This document shows positions 23,536 through 33,234 of a DNA stretch of 64,000 bases, in pieces (position 1 is the first letter of the stretch; the number at the start of each line of letters is the position of its first letter). A model generated the notes under the pieces. That model saw nothing but the letters and a program-made list of their open reading frames with translations. It was not told the DNA's origin and did no database searches. Source of the DNA: Streptomyces hayashii. GTDB taxonomy: Bacteria > Actinomycetota > Actinomycetes > Streptomycetales > Streptomycetaceae. The position numbers and the translations under genes were made by a program. The stretch spans positions 1-64,000 of the forward strand of contig NZ_JAHHIU010000006.1 of the NCBI RefSeq assembly GCF_024539815.1, read 5' to 3'.

Positions 23536-23903
23536 GCATGTCGAGCCGGCTGCCGGAGCCGTACGGCCAGGGCGGCGGGGCCAACCTCGCCGACATCCTG
23601 GAACGCGTTCTCGACAAGGGCATCGTGATCGCGGGCGACATCCGGATCAACCTGCTCGACATCGAACTGCTCACCATCAAGCTCCGCCTCATCGTCGCCT
23701 CCGTCGACAAGGCCAAGGAGATGGGCATCGACTGGTGGGAGACCGACCCGGCGTTGTCCTCCGGCGCCCGCCGTGACGAACTCGCGCGTGAGAACGCCGA
23801 GTTGCGCGAGCGGCTGGCGCGGCTGGAGGAACTGGAGCTGGGCCGCGCCCCGGAGGACGTCCGGGAGCAGGGCCCTCGTGACGTCAGGAAGGAGTCGCCG
23901 TGA
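23532..23903 (+). CDS. gvpJ: Gas vesicle protein GvpJ (GvpA family)
   Basis: A 123-residue GvpA-like protein. Its core NLADILERVLDKGIVIAGDIR and INLLDIELLTIKLRLIVASVDKA matches the GvpA/J/M fold with the GvpJ-type GDIRINLLDIELL. A coiled-coil tail follows (LARENAELRERLARLEELE). GvpJ is a minor vesicle protein thought to act in the conical tips or in nucleation. It sits between gvpZ and gvpL with 4-bp overlaps. Confidence 0.9.
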   Translation: MSMSSRLPEPYGQGGGANLADILERVLDKGIVIAGDIRINLLDIELLTIKLRLIVASVDKAKEMGIDWWETDPALSSGARRDELARENAELRERLARLEELELGRAPEDVREQGPRDVRKESP

Positions 23904-24721
23904 CAGGACTGCGCTACGTCTACGCCGTCTGCCGCCCCTTCGGCGCGCCTCTGCAGACGGCCCTGCAGGGCGTGGCGGGCGACCCGCCCCGGCTGCTGGG
24001 CCATCACGGACTGATCGCGGTCGTCAGCCACGTCCCGGAGGGGGACTTCGCCGAGGCGCCTCTGCGCCGGCATCTGGAGGACCTCGACTGGCTGACCGAG
24101 ACCGCCCGGGCCCACCAGCAGGTGATCGACGCGCTGACGGCCGTCACCACGCCGCTGCCGCTCCGCCTGGCCACGGTGTTCCGTGACGACAGCGGCGTCC
24201 GCGTGATGATGGAGGAGCGGGAGGCGGACTTCCTGCGCACCCTGGACCGGCTGGAGGGCCGGGTCGAGTGGGGTGTGAAGGTCTATGTGGAGCGCGAGGC
24301 CGCCGTCCCCTCCGAAACCACGGCGAAGCCCGCCTCGGGCCGGGACTATCTGCGCCAGCGGCGCATGCAGAGCAGGGCGCACGACGACAGCTGGCAGCGG
24401 GCCGAGCGGTTCGCCGCCGGGCTGCACGCCACACTGTCCGCGCACGCGGACGGCGCCCGGCTGCACGCTCCGCAGAATTCCGCCCTTTCCAAGGCGCCCG
24501 GACAGAACGTGCTGAACGCCGCCTATCTGGTGCCGCGCGCGGAATCCGAGGAATTCGTCGAACTGGTGGACCGCACGAAGGGCGAGGAGCCCGGAATGCG
24601 CGTCGAACTCACCGGTCCCTGGGCCGCCTATTCCTTCGTGGACGATCCCGCGGATTCCTCTTCGGCGGGGGAGTCCTCGGCGGCGGCGGCCGGCGCCGAC
24701 ATCGGCGAGGGGGGCTCATGA
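23900..24721 (+). CDS. gvpL: Gas vesicle protein GvpL (GvpF/L family)
   Basis: A 273-residue GvpF/L paralogue. It opens LRYVYAVCRPFG and has LIAVVSHVPEGDF, LPLRLATVFRD, VEWGVKVYVE and a C-terminal LTGPWAAYSFVDDP, the same signature as GvpF. A Ser/Ala-rich tail follows. It is an accessory assembly protein. The GTG start overlaps the gvpJ stop, and the ATG of gvpS overlaps its own stop. Confidence 0.9.
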   Translation: MTGLRYVYAVCRPFGAPLQTALQGVAGDPPRLLGHHGLIAVVSHVPEGDFAEAPLRRHLEDLDWLTETARAHQQVIDALTAVTTPLPLRLATVFRDDSGVRVMMEEREADFLRTLDRLEGRVEWGVKVYVEREAAVPSETTAKPASGRDYLRQRRMQSRAHDDSWQRAERFAAGLHATLSAHADGARLHAPQNSALSKAPGQNVLNAAYLVPRAESEEFVELVDRTKGEEPGMRVELTGPWAAYSFVDDPADSSSAGESSAAAAGADIGEGGS

Positions 24722-24906
24722 CCGTCGTGGAGCGCCGCGAGGTCGCCCTCGTGGACCTGCTCGACCGGCTGCTCGCCGGGGGCGTGGTCATCACGGGCGA
24801 CATCACGCTGCGCATCGCGGACGTCGACCTCGTCCGCATCGACCTGAACGCGCTGATCAGCTCGGTGAACGAGCAGGTGCCGTCGCCCTGGGGGGAGTCA
24901 CCGTGA
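24718..24906 (+). CDS. gvpS: Gas vesicle protein GvpS (short GvpA-family member)
   Basis: A 62-residue GvpA-family protein consisting of little more than the core: VALVDLLDRLLAGGVVITGDITLRIADVDLVRIDLNALISSV, read as two segments around the GDITL turn. GvpS is the third GvpA-like gene in this operon. It starts at ATG 24718, overlapping the gvpL stop, and ends overlapping GTG of gvpK. Confidence 0.87.
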   Translation: MTVVERREVALVDLLDRLLAGGVVITGDITLRIADVDLVRIDLNALISSVNEQVPSPWGESP

Positions 24907-25187
24907 CGGACCGACGCAACCACATCGACCTGGAGCCCGACACCGTCGAGCGCGACCTGGTCAAACTCGTTCTGACCGTCGTGGAGTTGCTGCGCCAGCT
25001 GATGGAACGGCAGGCGCTGCGCCGCTTCGACCAGGGCGATCTGAACGAGGAGCAGGAGGAGCGCATCGGGCTCACCTTGATGCTGCTCGACGACCGCATG
25101 ACCGAGCTGCGCGAGCGGTACGGGCTGCGGCCCGAGGACCTCAATCTGGACCTCGGGCCGCTGGGACCGCTGCTTCCCCGGGAGTGA
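24903..25187 (+). CDS. gvpK: Gas vesicle protein GvpK
   Basis: A 94-residue GvpK protein: LEPDTVERDLVKLVLTVVELL, then LMERQALRRFDQGDLNEEQEERIGLTLM (in two parts) and MTELRERYGLRPEDLNLDLGPLG. It is mainly helical and is an accessory protein of vesicle assembly. GTG 24903 overlaps the gvpS stop. It is the last gene of the operon, and the next gene is convergent. Confidence 0.92.
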   Translation: MTDRRNHIDLEPDTVERDLVKLVLTVVELLRQLMERQALRRFDQGDLNEEQEERIGLTLMLLDDRMTELRERYGLRPEDLNLDLGPLGPLLPRE

Positions 25188-25248
25188 GCCCGTCCGGCGA
25201 GAGCCGGCGGCGCTCCCGGCGGAAGCCGGTTTCACCTCGGAACCTCGG

Positions 25249-25419
25249 TCACCACCTGTACCAGCGCCCCCTGCCTCCCGAGGCAGTGGTTCCGCGAGCC
25301 AGGAATCCCAGGAGCCACAGGACCAGAACCGCGAGCGCGATCCACCAGAGCAATTTCACCGCGAATCCGGCGCCGAAGAGAATCAGCACCAGCAGCAGCA
25401 CCAGCAGGACGGGAACCAT
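25249..25419 (-). CDS. Small hydrophobic membrane protein (56 residues)
   Basis: A short gene. It begins MVPVLLVLLLVLILFGAGFA, continues through a second hydrophobic stretch containing KLLWWIALAVLVLWLLGF, and ends GGRGRWYRW. AGGAGG lies 9 bases before ATG 25419. Two membrane helices with a short basic/aromatic tail match the conserved Streptomyces family usually annotated only as hydrophobic protein. Function is unknown. It is convergent with gvpK and 92 bp from the methyltransferase gene. Confidence 0.85.
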   Translation of the reverse strand: MVPVLLVLLLVLILFGAGFAVKLLWWIALAVLVLWLLGFLARGTTASGGRGRWYRW

Positions 25420-25511
25420 AGTCTCTACCTCCTGCAGTGCGTGTTTCCCGGATGCGGCGGTTCATTCGCCCCGCAATCTCCCGGAATGCGCGGATCGGGC
25501 GGCTTTTCGGC

Positions 25512-26333
25512 TCAGGCGGCTTTTCGGCACAGGATCTCCCCGTGCAGGACGGCGAACCAGCCGTCCTCCTGCCGCCCCCACTCCCGCCAGGCCGCCGACA
25601 CGGCGCGCAGCTGCTCCGCCGTGGCGTGTCCGCCCTGCGTGGCGAGCTGCGCGTACGCCGACGCCAGGGTGCGGTCGGCCCACAGACCGCTCCACCAGGC
25701 CCGCTCCTCGGGGGTGCTGAAGGTCCAGGTGGAGGACGTGGCCGTGATGTCGGTGAACCCGGCGGTCAGCGCCCAGGACTTCAGCCGCCGCCCGGCGTCC
25801 GGCTCGCCGCCGTTCGCGCGGGCCACCCGCCGGTACAGGTCCAGCCAGTCGTCCATGCCGGTGACGGCGGGGTGCCAGGTCATCGCCGCGTAGTCCGAGT
25901 CGCGGACCGCGACGTAGCCGCCGGGCCTGGTGACCCGCAGCATCTCCCGCAGCGCCTGGACGGGATCGCCGACGTGCTGGAGCACCTGATGGGCGTGGAC
26001 GACGCAGAACGTGTCGTCGGGGTGGTCCAGGGCGTGCACGTCCGCGACCGCGAAGTCGACGTTGGTCAGCCCGCGCCCGGCAGCCGTGGCGCGGGCCTGC
26101 TCCAGGACCCCGGGCGCGTGGTCGACGCCGGTGACATGCCCGTCGGGGACGAGGGCGGCCAGGTCGGCGGTGATGGTGCCCGGGCCGCAGCCGATGTCCA
26201 GGATCTTCATGTGGGGCTTCAGCGAGTCGAGGAGGTAGGCCGCGGAGTTGGCGGCGGTCCGCCAGGTGTGCGAACGCAGCACCGACTCGTGGTGGCCGTG
26301 CGTGTAGACGGCGGTCTCCTGGGCTTTCGGCAT
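25512..26333 (-). CDS. Class I SAM-dependent methyltransferase (UbiE/COQ5-like)
   Basis: A 273-residue methyltransferase. SAM motif I is ILDIGCGPGTITADLA (about residue 44), followed by VTGVDHAPGVLEQAR, the VHAHQVLQHV segment and RVTRPGGYVAVRDSDY. This is typical of UbiE-type enzymes acting on small molecules. AGGGGAG lies about 9 bases before ATG 26333. It is divergent from the histidine phosphatase gene across a 307-bp region that holds a tandem repeat. Confidence 0.85.
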   Translation of the reverse strand: MPKAQETAVYTHGHHESVLRSHTWRTAANSAAYLLDSLKPHMKILDIGCGPGTITADLAALVPDGHVTGVDHAPGVLEQARATAAGRGLTNVDFAVADVHALDHPDDTFCVVHAHQVLQHVGDPVQALREMLRVTRPGGYVAVRDSDYAAMTWHPAVTGMDDWLDLYRRVARANGGEPDAGRRLKSWALTAGFTDITATSSTWTFSTPEERAWWSGLWADRTLASAYAQLATQGGHATAEQLRAVSAAWREWGRQEDGWFAVLHGEILCRKAA

Positions 26334-26640
26334 GACGACTCCCCTTCTCGACGGACCGGGTCCGGCCCGGCCCCCGGTGGCGCCACGTTACGCCGATGGC
26401 CGCATGGTGAGACAGATGATTCTGGAATATGGACTGATGGTGTGTCAGATTCGGGCCGCACAGGCGCTGCGGCCCGGTCGCAGGACGCTGCGGCCCGGTC
26501 GCGCGGCGGTGGGGCCCGGTCGCGCGGCGGTGGGGCCGGGTCGCGCGGCGGCGGGGCCGGTGTCCGGGCTCAGGCGCCGCGAGTACCCTGAAGTGGCCGT
26601 TTCCGGTGCGGAGACGGCCTCGACACCGGAGGGTCCCCGC
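26334..26640. other. Divergent intergenic region with an AT-richer core
   Basis: A 307-bp spacer between the methyltransferase (minus) and the phosphatase (plus). It holds an AT-richer stretch at about 26400-26450, including a CTGATGGTGTGTCAG near-palindrome, where divergent promoters are most likely, and then the 21-bp tandem repeat at 26469-26560. No gene with a plausible start or codon pattern is seen. Confidence 0.5.
26469..26560. repeat. 21-bp tandem repeat upstream of the histidine phosphatase gene
   Basis: Four consecutive 21-bp units of the form GSGGCCCGGTCGCGCGGCGGT (26469-26489, 26490-26510, 26511-26531, 26532-26552) plus a partial fifth. The first unit is the most diverged. The region lies in the 5' leader, with no reading frame likely to be translated. 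Confidence 0.75.
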
Positions 26641-27300
26641 ATGCGACTGCTGCTCGTCCGCCACGGCCAGACCCCCGCCAACGTGGACTACCTCCTCGAC
26701 ACCGCCGTCCCCGGCCCGGGTCTCACTGAACTCGGCGCACGACAGGCCGCCGCCCTGCCCGAGGCCCTGGCCGACGAGGACGTCGAGGCCCTCTACGCCT
26801 CCACCCTTGTGCGCACCCAGCTCACGGCAGCCCCGCTGGCCGCCGCCCGCGGTCTCGACGTCCTCGTCCGCGACGGGCTCCGGGAGATCTCCGCCGGCGA
26901 CCTGGAGGGGCTGCCCGGCGACACCGAGCACGGCGCGCTGTACATGCGCACGGCCTTCGCCTGGGCCGCGGGCGAGACGGACCTGCGCATGCCGGGCGGG
27001 GAGAGCGGAGCCGAGTTCCTCGCACGCTACGACTCCGTGGTCGCCGAGATCGCGGCGAGCGGCGCGGGGACCGTCGTCCTGGTCAGCCACGGCGCCGCGA
27101 TCCGCACCTGGGCGGCGGCCCGTGCGCACGACGTCGACGTCTCCTTCGCCGCGGCGCACCGCCTCGCCAACACCGGCACGGTCGTCCTGGAGGGCTCGCC
27201 CACGGACGGCTGGAAGGCCCTGTCGTGGGCGGGCGCCACGGTCGCGCCGGCCGGGGAGGGCGGACCGGCCGGGCAGCCCGTCGAGGGCGCCCGCGGCTGA
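26641..27300 (+). CDS. Histidine phosphatase (phosphoglycerate-mutase-like) family protein
   Basis: A 219-residue protein beginning MRLLLVRHGQTPANV; the RHG motif carries the phosphoacceptor histidine (residue 8). LYASTLVRTQLTA, GDLEGL and VVLVSHGAAIR (second catalytic histidine) complete the family pattern. It could be a broad phosphatase or a phosphoglycerate-mutase relative. ATG 26641 starts exactly at the conserved strand; GGAGG lies about 11 bases upstream. The tail after residue 205 is Gly/Ala-rich. The ABC-F gene follows 80 bp later. Confidence 0.87.
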   Translation: MRLLLVRHGQTPANVDYLLDTAVPGPGLTELGARQAAALPEALADEDVEALYASTLVRTQLTAAPLAAARGLDVLVRDGLREISAGDLEGLPGDTEHGALYMRTAFAWAAGETDLRMPGGESGAEFLARYDSVVAEIAASGAGTVVLVSHGAAIRTWAAARAHDVDVSFAAAHRLANTGTVVLEGSPTDGWKALSWAGATVAPAGEGGPAGQPVEGARG

Positions 27301-27380
27301 ACGGCGCGCCCGGCAGCAGCCCCGGCCTGCGCCGATATCGGTTTGCCGCGGGCGGCGGGCGGCCCGCACAATGCGTCCTC

Positions 27381-29000
<1,620 letters not shown>

Positions 29001-29298
29001 CGGGCCGGGCGGCCCCCCGGCCGGCTTTCCCTGCGCCGCTGCCCCCGTGCGCGGCTGTCCCTGCGCGCGGCTGCCGGCCGTAGCGGGCCGTGGCGGGGCC
29101 CTGCCGGCGCTGCGGCGCGAGTTCCGCCCGCCGAGCGTCCTCAGCGAGGCCCAGGGGCCGGAATGTTCGTACAGTGGAGGCAGAAAAAAAGCGCGATCCA
29201 TGACTCCCTCCCGGAGGCCGCTCGGGGGCAGCGGCGGCAGCGATTCCGGGGGCGGGCACCCGGACCGTACGGACGAACACGACGAGCGGGGCACCACG

Positions 29299-29601
29299 AT
29301 GACCGGAGTCGACCCGGACCGGCTGGACGACCAGCAGCTGATGAGAGAGCTGGAGACGATCCACCGCACGCGCCACGACACGCTGCTGTACGGCTCGAAC
29401 GACGCCCTGCGCGCCCACAACGACCGCATGGCCCGGCTGGAGGGCGAGTACCTGCGCCGCAACCCGAGCCGCTTCGTCTCTCCGGGCCGCACCCGCGAGG
29501 GGGCCCGGGAGCGGACCGCCGGGACGGACGGACGCGCACCGGCGGACGCTCCGGTCGGCAAGTGGGGACCGGGAACGACGGCGGGCCGCGGCGGAGCCTG
29601 A
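29299..29601 (+). CDS. DUF6158-family protein
   Basis: A 100-residue protein. The conserved part is TGVDPDRLDDQQLMRELETI with HRTRHDTLLYGSNDAL and RLEGEYLRRNP, matching what I recall of Streptomyces DUF6158. It is helical, basic and soluble; function is unknown. ATG 29299 is chosen because the conserved region starts there; an in-frame ATG at 29200 would add a Gly/Ser-rich segment. It is followed by a strong hairpin at 29708-29759. Confidence 0.72.
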   Translation: MTGVDPDRLDDQQLMRELETIHRTRHDTLLYGSNDALRAHNDRMARLEGEYLRRNPSRFVSPGRTREGARERTAGTDGRAPADAPVGKWGPGTTAGRGGA

Positions 29602-29707
29602 ACGACGGCCCTCCGGCCGTGCCCGGCTGAGCGCTGCGTGCGCGCCCGGCCGCCGTGCCCGACCGGGCGCCGGCCACCGGGGGCGGCGCACGCGTGGATC
29701 GTGCGAG

Positions 29708-29759
29708 CGGCGAGGCGCCGGCGAGGGACGCCTCCGCGTCCCTCGCCGGCGCCTCGCCG
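29708..29759. terminator. Perfect 23-bp hairpin terminator between convergent genes
   Basis: Arms 29708-29730 and 29737-29759 are exact complements around a 6-nt loop (CCTCCG), followed by the T-containing TCTTCCT. It separates the DUF6158 gene and the DJ-1/PfpI gene and is the strongest hairpin in the window. Confidence 0.85.
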
Positions 29760-29820
29760 TCTTCCTGAACGCCCCGGTCGCCCCGGTTGCCCCGGTCTTC
29801 CTGATCGTCCTTGCCGTTCG

Positions 29821-30363
29821 TCAGTCGCCTTCCGCTGCGAACACGCGCAGGAACGCTTCGCAGAACGCCGCCAGGTCGTCAGGCTTGCGGCTGGTGACGA
29901 GCTTGCCGGGACCGTGGTCACAGACCCGCACCTGTTCGTCGACCCACTCGCCGCCGGCGTTGCGGACGTCCGTCCGCAGGCTCGGCCAGGAGGTCAGCAC
30001 ACGCCCCCGGACGACGTCGGCCTCGATGAGGGTCCACGGGGCGTGGCAGATCGCGGCGACCGGGCGGCCCTGGTCGAAGAACGCCTTCACGAAGGCGACC
30101 GCCTTGTCGTCGGTGCGCAGGAAGTCGGGGTTGGCGACCCCGCCCGGCAGGACCAGCCCGCCGAAGGACTCCGCGGAAGTCTCGCCGACCACCTCGTCCA
30201 CCATGAACGTGTCGGCCTTGTCGAGGTGGTTGAAGGCCTGCACCTTGCCCGAGTCGGTCGACACCAGGACGGGTTCGTGACCCGCGTCCACCGCCGCCTG
30301 CCAGGGCTCGGTGAGCTCGACCTGCTCGACGCCTTCCGGCGCCGTCAGAAACGCGATGCGCAT
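29821..30363 (-). CDS. DJ-1/PfpI-family protein (type 1 glutamine amidotransferase-like)
   Basis: A 180-residue protein with the elbow cysteine in AAICHAPW (residue 106) after LVLPGGVANPD. This is the nucleophile of the PfpI/YajL/YhbO group. Members are reported as deglycases, chaperones or stress-protective hydrolases. Length fits a full single domain. AAGGAC lies before ATG 30363. It is 55 bp downstream of a DUF2795 gene on the same strand, so the two may share the SigB-type promoter at 30833-30857. Confidence 0.87.
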   Translation of the reverse strand: MRIAFLTAPEGVEQVELTEPWQAAVDAGHEPVLVSTDSGKVQAFNHLDKADTFMVDEVVGETSAESFGGLVLPGGVANPDFLRTDDKAVAFVKAFFDQGRPVAAICHAPWTLIEADVVRGRVLTSWPSLRTDVRNAGGEWVDEQVRVCDHGPGKLVTSRKPDDLAAFCEAFLRVFAAEGD

Positions 30364-30418
30364 GAGGGTTCAACGTCCTTTCCGTGTCATCAGGGATGGC
30401 CTGCCGTGCCGATGCGGG

Positions 30419-30799
30419 TCAGCCCCCGACGCCGACCAGCGCCTCGGCCAGTTGCTGCACATTGGTGTAGCGGTCCTTGTGCGGCAGCCCCTGCACCGCG
30501 TCCACGAGCGCGTCCGGCGCGTTCTCGCGGCGCAGGCCCACCGCCAGCGCACCCGGCCCGGCGGGGAACGAGCTCCGTCCCAGGATCCTGGCGAGCTCCA
30601 GCCGGACCGTCTCCAGCGACGCCCGGGGGTTCCCCGGCACCACCGGGCCGCCCCACACCTCGGGATCGTCCTCGGCGGACGGCTCCGGGTCGTGCCACTC
30701 CTCCGTGCGAGTGGGGTGTCCGGACCTGAGCAGGCCCTGCAGTTCGTGCTTCATCTCTTCGTCCCGGTGCACGCTCAGCCGGTCACTGCCTCGCTGCAT
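30419..30799 (-). CDS. DUF2795-domain protein
   Basis: A 126-residue soluble acidic protein. The C-terminal 55 residues (DALVDAVQGLPHKDRYTNVQQLAEALV and preceding ALAVGLRRENAP) match the DUF2795 domain, a small helical domain common in actinobacteria and related to stress-associated proteins. Function is unknown. GGAGGG lies about 9 bases upstream of ATG 30799. A GGGTAC minus-10 with GTGT 15 bases before it lies 34 bases upstream. Confidence 0.75.
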   Translation of the reverse strand: MQRGSDRLSVHRDEEMKHELQGLLRSGHPTRTEEWHDPEPSAEDDPEVWGGPVVPGNPRASLETVRLELARILGRSSFPAGPGALAVGLRRENAPDALVDAVQGLPHKDRYTNVQQLAEALVGVGG

Positions 30800-30832
30800 G
30801 TCTTGCCCTCCAGATCTTCGGGTGGCCCCCGC

Positions 30833-30857
30833 GTACCCGAGGAGGACAGGCCGACAC
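30833..30857 (-). promoter_or_regulatory. Probable SigB-type promoter of the DUF2795/DJ-1 pair
   Basis: On the minus strand GTGT (30857-30854), a 15-base spacer, then GGGTAC (30838-30833); three of four minus-35 bases and all minus-10 bases match the SigB consensus. It is 34 bases before ATG 30799. Confidence 0.5.
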
Positions 30858-31018
30858 GGAATCGCCGCGGGGCTCTTCGAAAAACGCTCTGACCTGCGAC
30901 TATCAAGGCGGTGAGAGGGAGGGCGGAGGCGGGGTGGCTTGTCTGCCGGTCCGCCTGCTCCGCCTGGTCCGCCCGGTCCGCGACCCGGCCGGCCTGGCCG
31001 CCCGACCGGTCTGCCGGC

Positions 31019-32971
31019 CTACTCGGTCCGCGGGTCCGGCAGGAACTCCTGCATCTTCGCCTTGAAGGCGTGCCGGACCACGGAGCCCGCGTCGGGCTCG
31101 CCCTTCAGGACCGCTGCGGCCGCGGCTCCCAGCTGCTCCCAGGTGGCGTGCGCCGGGACGGGCGGCACCGTCGGGTCGGTGAGGAACTCCACGACCGCCG
31201 GGCCCTCCGCGGCCAGGGCGGCGCGCCAGCCCGGCTCCACCTCCTCGGGCGTCTCGACCCGCACCCCGGTCAGCCCCAGAGAGCGGGCGAACGCCGCGTA
31301 CGGCACGTCCGGCGACAGCCGCGTCGGGGCGGAGGGGAGCGCCGGGTCGTCCGCCACGTCCCGCGGGCGCGTGGCCCCCCGGTCGGGGCCGCGGTCGTTC
31401 CACACCGCGACGACCAGCCGCGGGTCCTGCCACAGGTCCCGGTACCTCGCCGCGGTGATCAGTTCCGTGAGCCCGTCCGGCTGCATCGCCCCGTCGCCCA
31501 CCAGCGCGATCACCGGCCGGTCCGGGTGGGCGAACTTCGCGCCGATCGCGTACGGCACCGCGCAGCCCGTCGCCGCCAGACCGCCGGAGAGGGCGCCGCG
31601 CATGCCGGACCGCATCGTCAGATGGCGGGCGTACCAGGCCGTCACGGAGCCCGAGTCGCAGGCGACGATCGCGTCGGGCGGCAGCAGCGCGTCCAGGACG
31701 CGGGCGACCTGCTCGGGGTTGATCGGGTCGGCGGACAGCCGCGACCTGCGGTCCAGCACTTCGTCCCAGCGCCGCACGTTGTCGCAGACGGTGGTGAACC
31801 ACTCGCGGCCGCGTTCCTCGCCCCGGATCGTCGGGATCAGCCGACCCAGCGTCTCCCGCACGTCCGCGACGAGCTCCACCTCGTACGGACACCCCGAAGG
31901 GTCCCCCGACGGCTCCCCTGCCGGATTTCCTGAAGGATCCCCCGACGGACGGCCTGGCGCATGGTCCGTCGAGCTGTGGCCCGACGGACGCCCCGCCCCG
32001 ATCGGGCCCGGTTCGACGTCGATCCGGACGCTGCGCGCACGGCCCGGCTCGGGCAGGAACCGCGGATGCGTGAACGACGAGCCGATCGTCAACAGGGTGT
32101 CGCAGTCGCGCATCAGCTCGTAGGAGGGGCGGGTCCCCAGCGGGCCGACCGTGCCGGTGACGTAGGGGAGTTCGTCGCCGATCACGTCCTTGCCGAGCAG
32201 CTCCTTCGCCACGCCCGCGCCGAGGAGCTCGGCGATCCGCCGTACCTCGGCGCTCGCGCCGGCAGCACCCCGACCGACCAGGATCGCCACCTTGTCACCG
32301 GAGTTGAGGATCTCCGCGGCCCGCTCCAGCGACCGCGCGGACGGGACGGCCGCCCCCTGGTCCTGGCCGGGACCGGCCGGCGCCGCGCGGAAGCCGGCCG
32401 GGGGCTCCGACGCCTCCGACGCCTCAGCGGGCTCCGGGGTCTCCGGGGGCCCCGGCGGCTCCGGGCAGTCGAGTTCCTGGACGTCCTCGGGGACCACGAC
32501 CACCACCGGGCAGCGACGGGCGCTGGCGGTGCGAAGCGCCCGGTCCAGGAGGTCCGGGAGCTCCTGAGGGGTCGTCACCGTCTCCAGGAACTCCGAGGCG
32601 ACGTCCCTGAACAGCACGTAGGGGTCGATGTCCGGCCGCTGCGGGTCGTCCCTTCCCGTCCCCCGACGTCCGACGATCGCCAGGACCGGGACACGGTCCA
32701 GCTTCGCGTCGTACAGCCCGCCGAGGAGATGTATCGCGTCCGGCCCCGACGCCGCCGCGCACACCCCCGGACGTCCGCCGAACCGGGCGTGGCCCACCGC
32801 CTGGAAAGCGGACGTCCGGGCGTGCGGCGACCGCACGAGGCGCGGCCCGTCCTCGGTGCGGTCGCAGGCGGCGAGCAGCGCGTCGACGCCGTCGCCGGGG
32901 CAGCCGAAGACGTGGTCCACGCCCCAGGCGTGCAGTCGTCTCAGAATGTGTTCGCAGACCGTGGCGGTCAT
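31019..32971 (-). CDS. Thiamine-diphosphate enzyme (pyruvate oxidase/acetolactate-synthase-like) lacking the conserved glutamate
   Basis: A 650-residue three-domain ThDP protein. It has FGCPGDGVDALLAA at the N-terminus, SGPDAIHLLGGLYDAKLD, a middle domain with ILVGRGAAG, and the C-terminal ThDP/Mg motif GDGAMQPDGLTELIT with WNDRG. The activating glutamate that follows His in the N-terminal domain (RHEE/HEQ in relatives) is replaced: RSPHARTSAF has Ala51 after His50. There are two low-complexity inserts, a Pro/Glu-rich one (about 178-212) and a Gly/Pro/Ser repeat (about 375-405). AGGGAGG precedes ATG 32971. The substrate is unknown. Confidence 0.82.
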   Translation of the reverse strand: MTATVCEHILRRLHAWGVDHVFGCPGDGVDALLAACDRTEDGPRLVRSPHARTSAFQAVGHARFGGRPGVCAAASGPDAIHLLGGLYDAKLDRVPVLAIVGRRGTGRDDPQRPDIDPYVLFRDVASEFLETVTTPQELPDLLDRALRTASARRCPVVVVVPEDVQELDCPEPPGPPETPEPAEASEASEPPAGFRAAPAGPGQDQGAAVPSARSLERAAEILNSGDKVAILVGRGAAGASAEVRRIAELLGAGVAKELLGKDVIGDELPYVTGTVGPLGTRPSYELMRDCDTLLTIGSSFTHPRFLPEPGRARSVRIDVEPGPIGAGRPSGHSSTDHAPGRPSGDPSGNPAGEPSGDPSGCPYEVELVADVRETLGRLIPTIRGEERGREWFTTVCDNVRRWDEVLDRRSRLSADPINPEQVARVLDALLPPDAIVACDSGSVTAWYARHLTMRSGMRGALSGGLAATGCAVPYAIGAKFAHPDRPVIALVGDGAMQPDGLTELITAARYRDLWQDPRLVVAVWNDRGPDRGATRPRDVADDPALPSAPTRLSPDVPYAAFARSLGLTGVRVETPEEVEPGWRAALAAEGPAVVEFLTDPTVPPVPAHATWEQLGAAAAAVLKGEPDAGSVVRHAFKAKMQEFLPDPRTE

Positions 32972-33234
32972 GAACGGGACCTCCCTGACGGGGAATGAGG
33001 CGGAAAGGCGGGATCCGGCCGTGCAGGGGCACGGGTGACCCCCGCAGGCGGTCCGAAAACCTGAGCGGTGTTTGGGGGCGTGAGCCCGGGGCAGGCGCAG
33101 CCTCAGTGCTTCGGACCGGAGGCACGTCCGTGGCGGGCTCCGACCTCGTGGGCCCCTCGAAGCCCGGTCGAGCCGCGGCCGCTTACCCGGAGACCGGTCA
33201 ACCCGAAGCACCGCCAAGGGAGTTGCTGCGTCCC

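Noticed and set aside
33075..33110. GTTT-like and GGGG elements upstream of the SigB-type sigma gene and the ThDP gene
   Set aside because: GTTT-N14-GGGGCA and GTTT-N15-GGGTCA both miss key minus-10 bases, so they are too weak to list as promoters.
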